Below, in pieces: positions 1 through 10,760 of a DNA stretch of 64,000 nucleotides. A program made the translations under genes and the position numbers. Position 1 is the stretch's first letter. The number at the start of each line of letters is the position of its first letter. The stretch comes from Aphidius gifuensis. Taxonomy: Eukaryota; Arthropoda; Insecta; Hymenoptera; Braconidae. A model generated the notes under the pieces. It had not been told where the DNA came from. It did no database searches and saw only the letters and a list, made by a program, of their open reading frames with translations. The stretch is taken from NCBI RefSeq assembly GCF_014905175.1, contig NC_057793.1, positions 15,934,173 through 15,998,172 of the forward strand. The letters run 5' to 3'.

Positions 1-1387
1 TTGCAGCGTTTTGGCTCTCTTGAATATAATATAGATTGCCAATTCGCTTTGCTGTTATCAGTACATTATCATTTATGTCAGATATTGTCGCTTTATCTTT
101 TTCAAAGAGGATTTTATAATTTTTATCTGTCATTTTTGACACTGACAGTAAATTAGTTCTTAAATCATTTACATATAAAACACGATCTAATTTCACTGTC
201 TTTTGTTTATTACCATCATTAATATTTATTTTAATTTCACCAACACCACTTATTTTTGTTGAATCATTATTGGCAAGGCTTAATTTTAAATTTGCTTTTT
301 CAATTTGTTTAAATAGCTTATTGTTTGCAGTGATATGTGATGTACTGCCACTATCTAAGCACCATAAATTTTTATTGTTTGATTTGTTAGCATTGTTTAC
401 ATAATTCATTAATGCGATTTCTTCATTTGTTTGAGCACTTGCAGCGAGTTCAATATTTTCTTCGTATCCATCTTCTTCTTCTTCTTCTTCCGCATAATTT
501 GCATGTTTATAAATATTTTTTGAATAGCAATCTTTTGCATGGTGATTGTAACCATTGCACCTTGCACAGCGTATTGTATTGCTTGACTTTCTGTCAAAAC
601 CTTTGTTATTGTTGTTGTGCGGGGTCCATCTTCTCTGTCCATTCGTTCCCCCACCTCTGTTGTTATTGTTATACCGGTCGTCTGTTTCTGTGTGTGACGG
701 CGGTTTATGTGCAGGTCGTTTTCCACCTCGAGAAAACGAGTTTCGATTGCTCGGGCCTTTTCGGCCAAACGAAGATTTTGCGTACATGGCTCTCTGACCT
801 TGACTGTTTCCACTATTTTCTGTAATAGATTTTCTTGCATCTGACTCTTCTAGAAGTTTCGAGCGCAGATCTTGCAATGATGGAAAAGTCTCTCTAGTCA
901 TAATTATCATTCTAAAATTTTCAAATTCTTCAGGCAAACTATTTAATAAAAACATGGCCAAAATTTCATCTGTTACTTCCAATTTTATTTGTTTGGATTT
1001 ATTCACAAGATCAAAGTATTCATTAATATTATCTCGGATGCTTTTTGCGCTATCCATTTTAAAACGAGTAAGCATGGCAAGTAAAGTCACTCTATTTATT
1101 GGTGCACTTGACTGATGCTCATTTTTAATTTTGTCCCATAATTCTTTGGACGTATTTGTAGAATGAATACTTTGTAATTCACTAGCTGAAACGGCTAGGA
1201 TTATTTTACATCTGGCCAGTTTATCTTTTTGATTCCAATCATCACATTCTGTTGAAGGTTTTGTTTTAACGCCTGATACGATATCCCAGAGATCCAATTT
1301 ATATAAATATGATTCCATCCGGACTTTCCATATTTCATAATTATCATGTTTTAATGGATCAATTGAGATAACGTGAGATTTCGCCAT
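1..1387 (-). CDS. Ty1/copia retrotransposon Gag-protease polyprotein (5' part, runs off the window)
   Basis: I translated the minus strand from the ATG at 1387 and the frame stays open for 462 codons to the window edge. The N-terminus has the copia Gag pattern (a DNYEIWKVRM-like segment near residue 15), followed by a helical Gag region. A CCHC zinc knuckle of spacing C-x2-C-x4-H-x4-C lies near residues 275-290 (CARC...H...C), after a basic Arg/Gly/Asn-rich stretch. An acidic glutamate run follows, then the aspartic protease active site DSGSTSHI near residue 345, and a conserved LSVSKMTDK-like segment. This is the normal copia order Gag, nucleocapsid, protease; integrase and reverse transcriptase should continue to the left of the window. 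No stop or frameshift is seen, so the element may be young. The start follows the primer site by about 140 bases. Confidence 0.92.
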   Translation of the reverse strand, partial: MAKSHVISIDPLKHDNYEIWKVRMESYLYKLDLWDIVSGVKTKPSTECDDWNQKDKLARCKIILAVSASELQSIHSTNTSKELWDKIKNEHQSSAPINRVTLLAMLTRFKMDSAKSIRDNINEYFDLVNKSKQIKLEVTDEILAMFLLNSLPEEFENFRMIIMTRETFPSLQDLRSKLLEESDARKSITENSGNSQGQRAMYAKSSFGRKGPSNRNSFSRGGKRPAHKPPSHTETDDRYNNNNRGGGTNGQRRWTPHNNNNKGFDRKSSNTIRCARCNGYNHHAKDCYSKNIYKHANYAEEEEEEDGYEENIELAASAQTNEEIALMNYVNNANKSNNKNLWCLDSGSTSHITANNKLFKQIEKANLKLSLANNDSTKISGVGEIKININDGNKQKTVKLDRVLYVNDLRTNLLSVSKMTDKNYKILFEKDKATISDINDNVLITAKRIGNLYYIQESQNAA

Positions 1388-1530
1388 TGTCACTAATTTT
1401 TATATATATATGCACTCACTGTTCACACGCGGTTTCTGATGCAATAGACGCTACACGTTTTCACTAGACGCGTTGTACGTTAAACGAGAAAATTTATTTA
1501 AATGCTTGTTATTTAATTTTAGGCTAAATG

Positions 1531-1545
1531 CCTGGGCCCATAACC
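1531..1545 (-). promoter_or_regulatory. Primer binding site, initiator tRNA-Met anticodon-region type
   Basis: On the minus strand the bases right after the LTR end read GGTTATGGGCCCAGG. This is complementary to the anticodon stem-loop of initiator tRNA-Met (it contains the complement of CAT), not to a tRNA 3' end. Drosophila copia is known to prime from an internal tRNA-iMet fragment, and this site fits that. Confidence 0.85.
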
Positions 1546-1838
1546 TGTTGGTTATGTGAGGGTAGATCATAAATAATAACAAGTACAATTTAATATTATT
1601 GGTTACGTTTATTTAATTAGCAGTCAGACAATATATAATGCGAGGCAAGAGTGTAAAGTGCACGGCGGCCGGAACTGGAATGAATATATTATATAGGGGT
1701 GCATATAGTGTGTGTGTAGTGTATGGTTGTGTATGTTTGTTTAGTGTCAGCCTGTAAGTTTAAGATTTGTGTCCGGTAGTGTAGCAGTTGTAAATATATT
1801 TAGTCAGGGACGTGTCATCAGACTTTGTATCTCCAACA
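1546..1838 (-). mobile_element. 5' LTR of the copia element (293 bp)
   Basis: The LTR is bounded by TGTTG and CAACA: on the minus strand it starts TGTTGGAGATAC at 1838 and ends CAACA at 1546, directly before the primer site. A TATA-like run lies near 1683-1700 and would drive leftward transcription of gag. The left-hand LTR is outside the window. The flanking target duplication would start at 1839 (CTATT) and can only be checked with the missing end. Confidence 0.82.
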
Positions 1839-2627
1839 CTATTATCTATATATTGATGCGAGACTTTACCAAGTCTCTTGATAATATTTCGTGAATCCAA
1901 GAGAAAATACAACATTTTTCCAAAAAGTGGTTACTCAGTAAAATTTACAGTTGGCAGTCAGTATATTTTAGGTCTACTAAAATATGCCACATAAGGTATA
2001 CTAAATATCCGTTCCGTATATTGGGAAAAATTAGAGATATGTATTAGTAAATTTTACAACGTAATATATTATATTATTAATGGTGGAATTCTTACTGAAA
2101 ACTTCTTGAGGTGTAGAGGGAGAAAAATTAGTTATACATATAATATATATATATGACCAAGAAATGCCGTTATCAATAAATTTTACAATAAATTCAACTA
2201 CGGAAAGATTTTTTTACTTTTCTGCGAGGGTTTCTCAACGCATGCGCATGGTGAATATAATGTAATAAAAAATCACAATGCACCCCGGGAAAGGGGCATC
2301 CCACAGGACAGCAAAGGTATCTTTTCGTGGTTGAACCATAGTACGGTCGGCCATCTCGACTATTGGTGGCAGGTTTGATTAATTCGCATGTAGACGAAAC
2401 ATGCGAATTAATATGCACTTAATTACACTTATCTTACACTTTGTAACTTAAAAAAAATGTATTCATTTGCTAAAGTCAAAAAGCACAGATACTCTCAGAG
2501 TAACATCAGAGATACTTAAGAAATTGAAGGAAGTTGGAAAGACAATTCGTCTCTGTTTTAGTCTTTCAAAGACCATGATAACTTTCATTTGAAAAAAAAT
2601 TTGTCAAAGTCTACACAGGTTACTTAA
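1839..2627. other. Intergenic or intron 3 sequence with one strong hairpin
   Basis: I see no supported gene. The sequence is AT-rich. A 13-bp perfect inverted repeat with a 7-base loop sits at 2379-2411 (arms TTAATTCGCATGT and ACATGCGAATTAA). A GC-richer island at 2210-2360 has short open frames on the minus strand that I cannot assign. If the last UBL3 exon is inside the window it would have to lie here or at 4121-4774. Confidence 0.5.
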
Positions 2628-3178
2628 GGTTGCTTCCCAGTCGCATCACCGAACCAATATTTATGCCACGAAGGGCCCGTATATTAATGACGCTATTTTT
2701 TATTCCCGTGTCCTGAAATTTTTGTGGCGCCACTGATGAAAAAACCAAGTTCTTTAGTAGTATGTGTGTGCGCGGCAACACACTAGCAAACAAAGTTTAC
2801 GTAGTACGCCAAAACCATGCTTGTGTTCATGTCAGTGTGCCGCGCATCTAGCAAAGTTTTAATATTTCAAAGTTATTTATTTTTTAAAATCCACGTCAGA
2901 AAAAATTCAAAATTTTTTATCGTATGTATCTTTGTAATCACTAAAATTCTGTAGTAAATGAAAGGTTTTTTAATAGACAACGAATAAGCTAAAAATCAAA
3001 ATGTGAGGTTCCCCCCTATCCTCATGTATAAAAGTTATCAACTTTGAGACTAATTATCTCAAAAGATCCACGTCAGAAAAAATTGAAAAAAATTTACCAG
3101 ATAGATAATTATTTCATTTACAAAATAAGCCAAAAAAAAAAAAAAATTCAATAGAAACTCAATCTCTGGGAAGCAACC
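2628..3178. mobile_element. piggyBac-like TTAA MITE, copy 1
   Basis: Perfect 13-bp terminal inverted repeats (GGTTGCTTCCCAG / CTGGGAAGCAACC) are each flanked by TTAA (2624-2627 and 3179-3182), the target duplication typical of the piggyBac superfamily. There is no coding frame. A related copy in the opposite orientation is at 37389-38058 and shares internal text, including a run near AAAATCCACGTCAGAAAAAAT. Confidence 0.78.
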
Positions 3179-3288
3179 TTAAAGAATTTTATCTCGAGTA
3201 GGCCAGTATCACAGCAGGATATATTGTGCTACAGTGCACGGAATGTAGGAAATAGTGAGTTTTACTATGTTACAGTGGAATCTTAATA

Positions 3289-4120
3289 AGGTCTAGAAAG
3301 TTAGCACAACCTTTATGACACAATCACTTGTTACTATAATAGGAATTTTTTGCAAATTATGTGCAAATTATTGATTTTTGTGCACTTATATATTTTCTTG
3401 AATCAATTTTTTTTGTTTATTAACATAGAGAAAGGCTGTTGAGGCTATAATTTTGTGCAAATTATGTGCAATTTTGTGTGTAAATTTCAACTCAATCGGA
3501 AAATAATTATTTCTTAAATTAATTACTTTTTTTTTTTCTACTGGTTGTGCTACAATTAATTTAAAAAATAATTATGATCCGATTGAGTTGAAATTTACAC
3601 ACTAAATTGCACATAATTTGCACAAAATTATGGCCCTAACAGCCTTCCTCTATGTTAATAAACAAGAAAGTTGTGCTATCTTGGCTTTAAGGTAGCACAA
3701 CCAGTAGAAAAAAAAAAAAAAATAATTAATTTAAGAAATAATTATGATCCGATTGAGTTGAAATTTACACACAAAATTGCACATAATTTGCATAAAATTA
3801 TGGCCCTAACAGCCCTCCCCTATGTTGATAAACAAAAAAGTTGTGCTATCTTGGCTTCAAAGTAGCACAACCAGTAGAAAAAAAAAATAAATAATTAATT
3901 TGGGAAATAATTGTTATCCGATTGAGTTGAAATTTACACACCAAATTGCACATAATTTGCACAAAATTATGGCCCTAACAGCCTTTTTCTATGTAAATAA
4001 AAAAAAAAGTTAAAATATATAAGTGCACAAAAATTAATAATTTCGTACATAATTTGCACAAAATTCCTATTATTGTAACAAGTGATTGTGCTATAAAGGT
4101 TGTGCTAACTTTCTAGACCT
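3289..4120. mobile_element. AGGTCT fold-back element with internal 171-bp satellite-like repeats
   Basis: About 61 bp of terminal inverted repeat (AGGTCTAGAAAGTTAGCACAA...) pair with only about three mismatches. Inside, a unit containing CCGATTGAGTTGAAATTTACAC occurs at 3578, 3749 and 3920 (period about 171 bp) and once inverted near 3476-3499, so the element can fold. No reading frame. It belongs with 12751-13784 and 45109-48105, which share the terminal pattern AGGTnTGTAAAnTnAGCACA and AT-rich internal units. Confidence 0.75.
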
Positions 4121-4774
4121 CCTCTAATATCATATCTTATTTTTTTTTTTCATTATCTACACGACATATTCTACTGAAGACAGAAGAAAGAATATCATTT
4201 TTGATTTCATTATTTAGTTTTCAATAAATTTTAAGTTTTTATCATATCTGAGATACAAATAACTAGGTGAATATTGATTCTTACTATGTTTTCACAAAGT
4301 TGTATTGACGTTAAATGCTTGTGGAAATAATCATTTGCTAAACTGACTATAAATTGAACCAAGATATTAATCCATTATCTACATATTGAGAAGGTCTTAA
4401 ATAAAACACTTCACGGAACCATCGATAGAGCAGCAAATGTGAACTTGGTATTGGTATGGCTTTTTGAAGAAACTAGCCGCTTATTACTACGGAGAGGAGT
4501 AGGTAGAAATTAAGAATCATTGTGGATCGCAGTCGATAAAGAGATGTAATAATAATAATAATTGTTTAATAATCCTAATTAATAATCCTAACAAAACCCA
4601 CAATTCAAAAAATTTTAGACAGTGCGATAACGTTGCTTTGCCGTGACTGAGGTCTTCGTGACAATTAAACATCACTTACACACATTAAAATGCAGACAGT
4701 CAGTTCAAGTTATATTATTTAATATTATTATTATTAATCAAATGAAAGGAAAAGTGTACACTCGATAAATTCAC
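4121..4774. other. UBL3 intron 3 sequence, no gene seen
   Basis: The stretch follows the splice donor of UBL3 exon 3 on the minus strand. It contains ATT/AAT simple repeats near 4549-4570 and 4720-4740. I looked for a short terminal exon ending in a cysteine pair and CaaX box and did not find one. Confidence 0.5.
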
Positions 4775-4939
4775 CTTGAGAATTAGGCTCGGGCAAATTT
4801 TCCCGTGGTACCAGATGCATAACTGTTGTTTTTCCAAAAGGGAGACCAAGTGCACCGAGCGTAACATTGCTATGTAGAAAACGCCCTTGATAAATTAGTC
4901 GCAATATCTCAGCTTTTGCAACCGCTTCTTCTGTCCAAT
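4775..4939 (-). CDS. UBL3: UBL3 third coding exon (ubiquitin fold, C-terminal half)
   Basis: The minus-strand exon is preceded by a good acceptor (ATGTTTTCAG) and ends at a donor GTGAAT. It reads WTEEAVAKAEILRLIYQGRF and continues into LPFGKTTVMHLVPRENLPEP, matching the most conserved part of UBL3 (membrane-anchored ubiquitin-fold protein; prenylated and associated with the plasma membrane, reported in protein sorting to extracellular vesicles). It enters in phase from exon 2 (split Asp codon G|AT) and leaves in phase 1 after NSQ. It is 165 nt long. The next exon should supply roughly 15-25 residues ending in the CaaX prenylation box, and I could not locate it. Reading through the donor gives only 13 more residues to a stop at 4734, without a CaaX box, so splicing is the better reading. 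Confidence 0.95.
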
Positions 4940-5710
4940 CTGAAAACATATTCACATATAATATATAATAAATCCTTGAAAACTATCATCTAATGTTTCC
5001 GATAATTCTCAAACTTCAAATTATCAAAAATAGAAAATTACACACCAAGTAATCACTCATTAGTTTTGGAAGGAAATTTATTTATATAAATTTTTTTCCG
5101 AATGAACAATTAAAATAATCAAACAATTGAGTCGGAAATTTTTTTTTTTTAAGGTGAAAAAAGTTAGAATTTGTTTAGAGTGAATTGGTTCTATTCCGGA
5201 TCAATCAAAAAAAAAAAATCGGCATAGAGCAAAGTTTCTATAAGCCAAGGAAGACAAAGTTTAATTAAAATTGTTGAAAAATGAAAAGTATATATTTCAA
5301 TTTTTTCAGTATATTCAAGCTAAAACGTTGTATTCACTCAATGAATGGTGTTTTACGAGGGGTCATTCATGAAAGATTTTGGTGACGCCATGATTTAATT
5401 TTGAATTAAATTGTTCATGATTTCAGTAATTAAAATCTGATTTAAAACATTGATTTTCGTGATTTATTTGATTTTTTATAATTTTAAATCAATGAAGGTT
5501 TTATTTCAAATCATTTAAAACAAGGTTTTTTGTTGCGCTGTGTTAAATAAATATTAATTGTTTAGTATTGTTTGATAACGCTTTCTAACGACATTTTTGA
5601 ATATCATTTGTATAATCAAGATATTTTTTACCATATACGATATATACTATATGTATATATGTATACATATATTTATTATATTTCATTCGGTTATTCAATC
5701 TCATCTAGGC

Positions 5711-6845
5711 AAGATGATGATATCCGGAACACCCCATTTTTTTGTTGGTTTCTTATAGGAAATTTTCTCAGGATTACGGGAAAAATACGGAAAAAATTCC
5801 TACGAATAGGCAAAGTGGTTAAATATGGAGTTTAATATGAAAAATACGGCTATTTGTCGATTCTGTAAATATACTTAGTGAAATAATGATTATTTCTAAA
5901 ATCTAATAACAGCATTCGGTAAAACTCGTCGAGTTCAAAGAAAAAGTTGGTATGGAAATTTCAATACCTCGAATAGTTTTCGAGGTGCGATAATTTAAAA
6001 ATTTATATATATATTTTTTTTTTTTTTTTTCAATTTTAATAATAGAAATCGAAAAACCCCTATAAAAACTTCGATATTTCGAATAGTTTTCAGATTATTG
6101 ACTAAGTAGAATATTTTGGCTTGTAAAATTATGTAGATATTGTTTGTTTGGCTATATAATTAAGACTAAGAAATAGATGTAGCTAAGTAGAAAATCTAGC
6201 TAAGTAAAATTGTATAGATATTGTGTGTTTGGCTATAATTGTGACTAAGTAAAAAATATAGCTAAGTAAAATATTTAGCTAAGTAAAATATTTAGCTAAG
6301 TAAAAAATCTAGCTCAGTAAAATATTTAGCTAAGTAAAATATCTAGCTAAGGAAAAGATGTAGCTCACTAAAAAAATCTAGCTAAGTAAAAAATCTAGCG
6401 GCTAAGTAAAAAAAATCCTATAGATGTTTACAAAAATATAGATGACTCGAAAACTATTCGAGATATCTAAATTTTCTATAGGGGCTTTTTTTCTCCTTGA
6501 CGAATTTCATCGAATTCCATTATTGAAATTGAAAAAAAAAGAAAAAAAAATAGATTAAAATTTTTAAATTATCGCGCTTCGAAAACTATTCGAGATATTG
6601 AAAAATTTTTTTCGACTTTTTTCTTTAACTCGACAAGCTTTATCGAATGCCGTTATTAGATTTTAGAAATAATTATTATTTTAGAAAGTATATTTACATA
6701 ATCGATTTTTCATATTAAACTCTATTTTTAACCACTTGCGCATTCGTAGGAATTTTTTCCGTATTTTTTCCGTAATCCTGAGAAAATTTCCTATAAGAAA
6801 CCAACAAAAAAATTGGGTGTCTCGGATATCGTAATATCCTCCTCA
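5711..6845. mobile_element. Fold-back element with GATATCCG ends and TAGCTAAGTAAAA array
   Basis: Long inverted repeats face each other: the text from CCGGAACACCCC through the TTGTTGGTTTCTTATAGGAAA stretch at 5721-5763 returns inverted at 6780-6830, and further arm sequence (CGAATAGTTTTCGA, the CGACAAGCTTTATCGAATGC region) also pairs. The centre (6130-6420) holds a run of TAGCTAAGTAAAA-type units. There is no coding frame. A half copy is at 48106-49846 and further relatives at 54290-54950. Confidence 0.68.
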
Positions 6846-7516
6846 TTTATTGGAGTATACATATTTTGTTGTTTTTAGCTGCCTTATAAATGAATTTTTC
6901 TTGCTATACGGGATTTCGAACATGCTACTTGATAAACGTCCTAATGTTTGAAACCTATATGCTTTAACGCGCGAGACCAATTTCAGAAGTTACAAAATAA
7001 AACAATTACTTTCACTTTTGTTAATTTTATAAAGACAGAGTTATCTCTTATTTTTTACAGAAGATTTCCGTCAAGACTCAAGATTTGTGGATTCTTCCGT
7101 AAATTTAAAAATAACACTGAGTTGTTATTCTTTTTTCATTTAATTTTGAAGTGCATTGTAAAACCTATTGAGACAATTCAGGGAATACCTTAAAGAATGT
7201 CGTTCGAATGGCGTTGCTGGACGTTAATATTCCGGAAGCTTTCTCAATTTATTTGATATTAATCACGTCTTTTAGGAAAACTCATCAATTGATTAATGTG
7301 ATCATTGATCAACATTAATGTGCCAGTACCACGGAACAACCTATCAATATTCTCTTAAAAAAAAATAAAATAATGTATATAATTTTTTTTTAATATTTCA
7401 TCGTTTGTATCAAACATTATGTTGTAATAAATTGGTAGATAAAGTAGGTTCAAGGTTACGATAATAACTTACAAGATTCACTTGTTTTTATTTTTAAGTT
7501 TTACTTTTTCCCTGCA
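6846..7516. other. Intron sequence, nothing recognised
   Basis: AT-rich sequence without a supported gene. Only a short imperfect palindrome around 7290-7315 (ATTGATTAATGTGATCATTG) stands out. Confidence 0.5.
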
Positions 7517-7625
7517 CACGGAGAGAAAAATATATGAAATTTTCATATAAAGTATATGAAAGTTGCACCAAATCTGCCGGTATATGAGAATTTCATATAT
7601 TGTATATGGAAATTTCATATACTAC
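7517..7625 (+). mobile_element. CACGGAGAGAAA terminus with TATATGAAA inverted motifs (possible left end of element A)
   Basis: It begins CACGGAGAGAAA, the same end as the elements at 30398 and 59555. The following ~75 bp (AGTTGCACCAAATCTGC, ATATGAGAATTTCATATA) recur inverted at about 30185-30262. The two could be the terminal repeats of one large element, or two separate copies of a smaller one. Confidence 0.5.
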
Positions 7626-7679
7626 ACAGTAAAAAAAAGTTGGTAATTCGTTTGTAATTTGTAGACTTTAGTCATTTGT

Positions 7680-7910
7680 CAAATTTTTGTTTGTTAATTT
7701 ACCAAAAAGAATTTGTAAAATCTTTTGACAAATTTTATTTGTTAATTTTACAAAAAAAAAATTTGTAAAATGTTTTTACCAACTCTGTTTGTTAATTTTA
7801 CAAACAAAAAATTTGTAAAATATTTTTACAAACTCCGTTTGTTAATTTTACAGACAAAAAATTTGTAAAATGTTTATACAAACTCCGTTTGTTAATTTTA
7901 CAAATTTTTT
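7680..7910 (+). repeat. 50-bp tandem repeat, about 5 copies
   Basis: Units of TTTGTTAATTTTAC...AATTTGTAAAAT recur at 7691, 7739, 7789, 7839 and 7889, a 50-bp period. Each unit is partly self-complementary (TTTGTTAATTTTACAAA). It lies just inside the CACGGAGAG terminus, where subterminal repeats would be expected. Confidence 0.75.
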
Positions 7911-8402
7911 TGTGTTAAATCAACTCGTAACATATAAATGAAGATTTAATGTAAAAATAAGAAGAATATTTGATAAAATCTCCCGCCTGTAACTATTGCG
8001 TAGAATACGCATGCGCAAAATTATGAACACGAGTGCACACGAATACAGCCATCTTGCATACGGTCGGATTTAGTCGGACGATGTGTGTTTTTAGAAGCAG
8101 CTGACCTTAGACAACACGTGAAGCAGTTTTTTTCTTCAACAACAAATGAATAATTATTAAATGATAATCCTTATATAAAAAGAAGAATGAAGCCTCTCTT
8201 CGAGCTATTTGATTGGCTGTTTATAAAAATTCATTTATTTTTGTTTAATTAATTAATTTTTTATTTTGTTTATCCGTTGCTATGTGTTTCCGTTGTTATT
8301 TTATTTTTGCTTATATGTGATGTTTTGTCAATGATGTAAGAAGGTAAATAGTAAGAAGTATAATGTATGTAATAAATAAATTAACAATTTTCATTCATTC
8401 TT

Positions 8403-8451
8403 CAGCAATATTTGCCATAATAAATTGATATAATTATGGAAAATATTGCTG
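8403..8451. repeat. AGCAATATT inverted repeat
   Basis: CAGCAATATTTGCCATAAT and its inverted partner form a 49-base near-palindrome. Related half-copies (GGCAAATGTTGCTAAGGAAA) continue to about 8700. The AGC(T)AAGGAAA text resembles the larger TAGCTAAGGAAA families at 52500-53400 and 59100-61730. Confidence 0.55.
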
Positions 8452-8852
8452 AAAAAATAATTGAGATTACGAATTAATTTATTTGGCTGTCAACGTTTTC
8501 CATATTTTATTAGTTAAATAACTATTGGCAAATGTTGCTAAAGAAACAAGGTAACCAAAAAAATTATTTTATAATCTAGATTAATTTCACAGCAATATTT
8601 TTTATATTAAATTAGATGTATTGTGTCAAATAATTATGGCAAATGTTGCTAAGGAAAGAATGTGACCAAAAAAATATTGCTGAGGAATTTACTGAGATTA
8701 CTGATCGATTTATTGCATTAATAAATCAAAATTAATAAAATCAATAAATATAAAAAAATGTGCATTATAAATTAATGAATAAATATTGTAAAAATTATGT
8801 ATTAATTTTGAATATTTAGTAAAAGTGTTGTATACGTTCACCTTATATTAAT

Positions 8853-10760
8853 AATTTTTTTAAGTTAGATAAAGGACCAATTATGTAAAAATATTTACGA
8901 GAGGTAGTTGAGAGATGAATGAAGATAATGTTGGATTTTTTTAAGAATTATTTACGCGATCGGTAAGGGGTAGATTGGGATAGGTTTTGATATAAACTCA
9001 TTGTTACTGTAAATTTTTAAGAAATAATTTTTTTTAAGTTAGATAAAGGAGCGATTATGTAGCAATATTCACAGGACGTGGTTGAGGGATTGATGAAGAT
9101 AATGTACAATTTTTTTTATAATTTTTTACGCGATCGGTAAGGGGTATTTTGGTGTGGGTTTAAATATAAACTCATTTTCACTGTGAATTTTTAGAGAATA
9201 ATTTTTTTTAAGTGAGATAAAGGAGCGATTATGTAAAAATACTTACGGGAGGTGGTTGAGGGATGAATGAAGATGATGTACAATTTTTTTTATAATTTTT
9301 TACGCGATCGGTAAGGGGTATTTTGGTGTGGGTTTAAATATAAACTCATTTTCACTGTGAATTTTTAGAGAATAATTTTTTTTAAGTGAGATAAAGGAGC
9401 GATTATGTAAAAATACTTACGGGAGGTGGTTGAGGGATGAATGAAGATGATGTACAATTTCTTTTATAATTTTTTACGTGATCGGTAAGGGGTAGATTGG
9501 GGTAGGTTTAGACATAAACTCATTTTCACTGTCAATTTTTAGAGAATAATTTTTTTTAAGTCAGATAAAGGAGCGATTATGTAAAAATATTTACGGGAGT
9601 TGGTTGAGGGATGAATGAAGATGATGTACAATTTTTTTTATAATTTTTTACGCGATCGGTAAGGGGTAGATTGGGGTAGGTTTAAATATAAACTCGTTTT
9701 TCTGGGAATTTTTGGGAAATAATTTTTTTTAAATTAGATAAAGGAGCGATTATGTAGAAATATTCACAGGACGTGGTTGAGGGGTTGATGAAGATAATGT
9801 ACAATTTTTTTCATAATTTTTTACGTGATCGGTAAGGGGTAGATTGGGGTATGTTTAGATATAAACTCATTTTCACTGTGAATTTTTAGAGAATAATTTT
9901 TTTTAAGTCAGATAAAGGAGCGATTATGTAAAAATATTTACGGGAGGTGGTTGAAGGATGAATGAAGATGATGTACAATTTTTTTCATAATTTTTTACGC
10001 GATCGGTAAGTGGTATTTTGGCGTAGGTTTGAATATAAACTCGTTTTTCTGGGAATTTTTAGGAAATAATTTTTTTTTAATCAGATAAAGGACCGATTAT
10101 GTAAAAATATTTACGGGAGGTGGTTGAGGGATGAATGAAGATGATGTACAATCTTTTTCATAATTTTTTACGCGATCGGTAAGGGGTATTTTGGTGTAGG
10201 TTTAAATATAAACTCGTTTTTCTGGGAATTTTCAGGAAATAATTTTTTTTAAATTAGATAAAAGACCGATTATGTAAAAATATTCACAGGAGGTGGTTGA
10301 AGGATGAAAGCAGATAATGTACAATTTTTTTTATAATTTTCTACGCGATCGGCAAGGGGTAGATTGGTGTAGGTTTGGATATTAACTCGTTTTCACTGAA
10401 TTTTTAGGAAATAATTTTTTTTTAATTAGATAACGGACCGATTATGTAAAAATATTTACGGGAAGTGGTTAAGGGATGAATGAAGATAATGTTGGATTTT
10501 TTTTATAATTTTCTACGCGATCGGTAAGGGGTAGATTGGGGTAGGTTTGGACATAAACTCGTTTTTCTGGGAATTTTTAGGAAATAATTTTTTTTAAGTT
10601 AGATAAAGGACCTATTATGTAGAAATATTTACGGGAGGTAGTTAAGCGATAAATAAAGTCAATGTTGAATTTTTTTTCATAATTTTTTACGTGATCAGTA
10701 GAGGGTAGGTTGGGGTAGGTTTGGATATAAACTTGATTTTACTGTGAGTTTTTCGAGAAT
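8853..10760 (+). repeat. 174-bp tandem array, 11 copies
   Basis: The landmark GATAAAGGA recurs at 8868, 9042, 9216, 9391, 9564, 9737, 9911, 10084, 10257, 10429 and 10602, a steady 173-174 bp period. Each unit keeps the non-AT core ACGCGATCGGTAAGGGGTA and a GGGAGGTGGTTGAGGGATGA-like segment, while AT runs vary in length. It ends about 220 bp before the companion gene. In CACTA-like elements such arrays are transposase binding regions; that role here is inferred. Confidence 0.88.

Noticed and set aside
409..840. Open frames on both strands at 409-840 and 412-825
   Set aside because: They are shadows of the copia Gag frame, which is in a different minus-strand frame and runs through the whole stretch.
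2194..2418. Minus-strand frames with a double cysteine, considered as the last UBL3 exon
   Set aside because: No CaaX box at the end, no in-phase acceptor with similarity, and an alternative frame is equally plausible; left unassigned.
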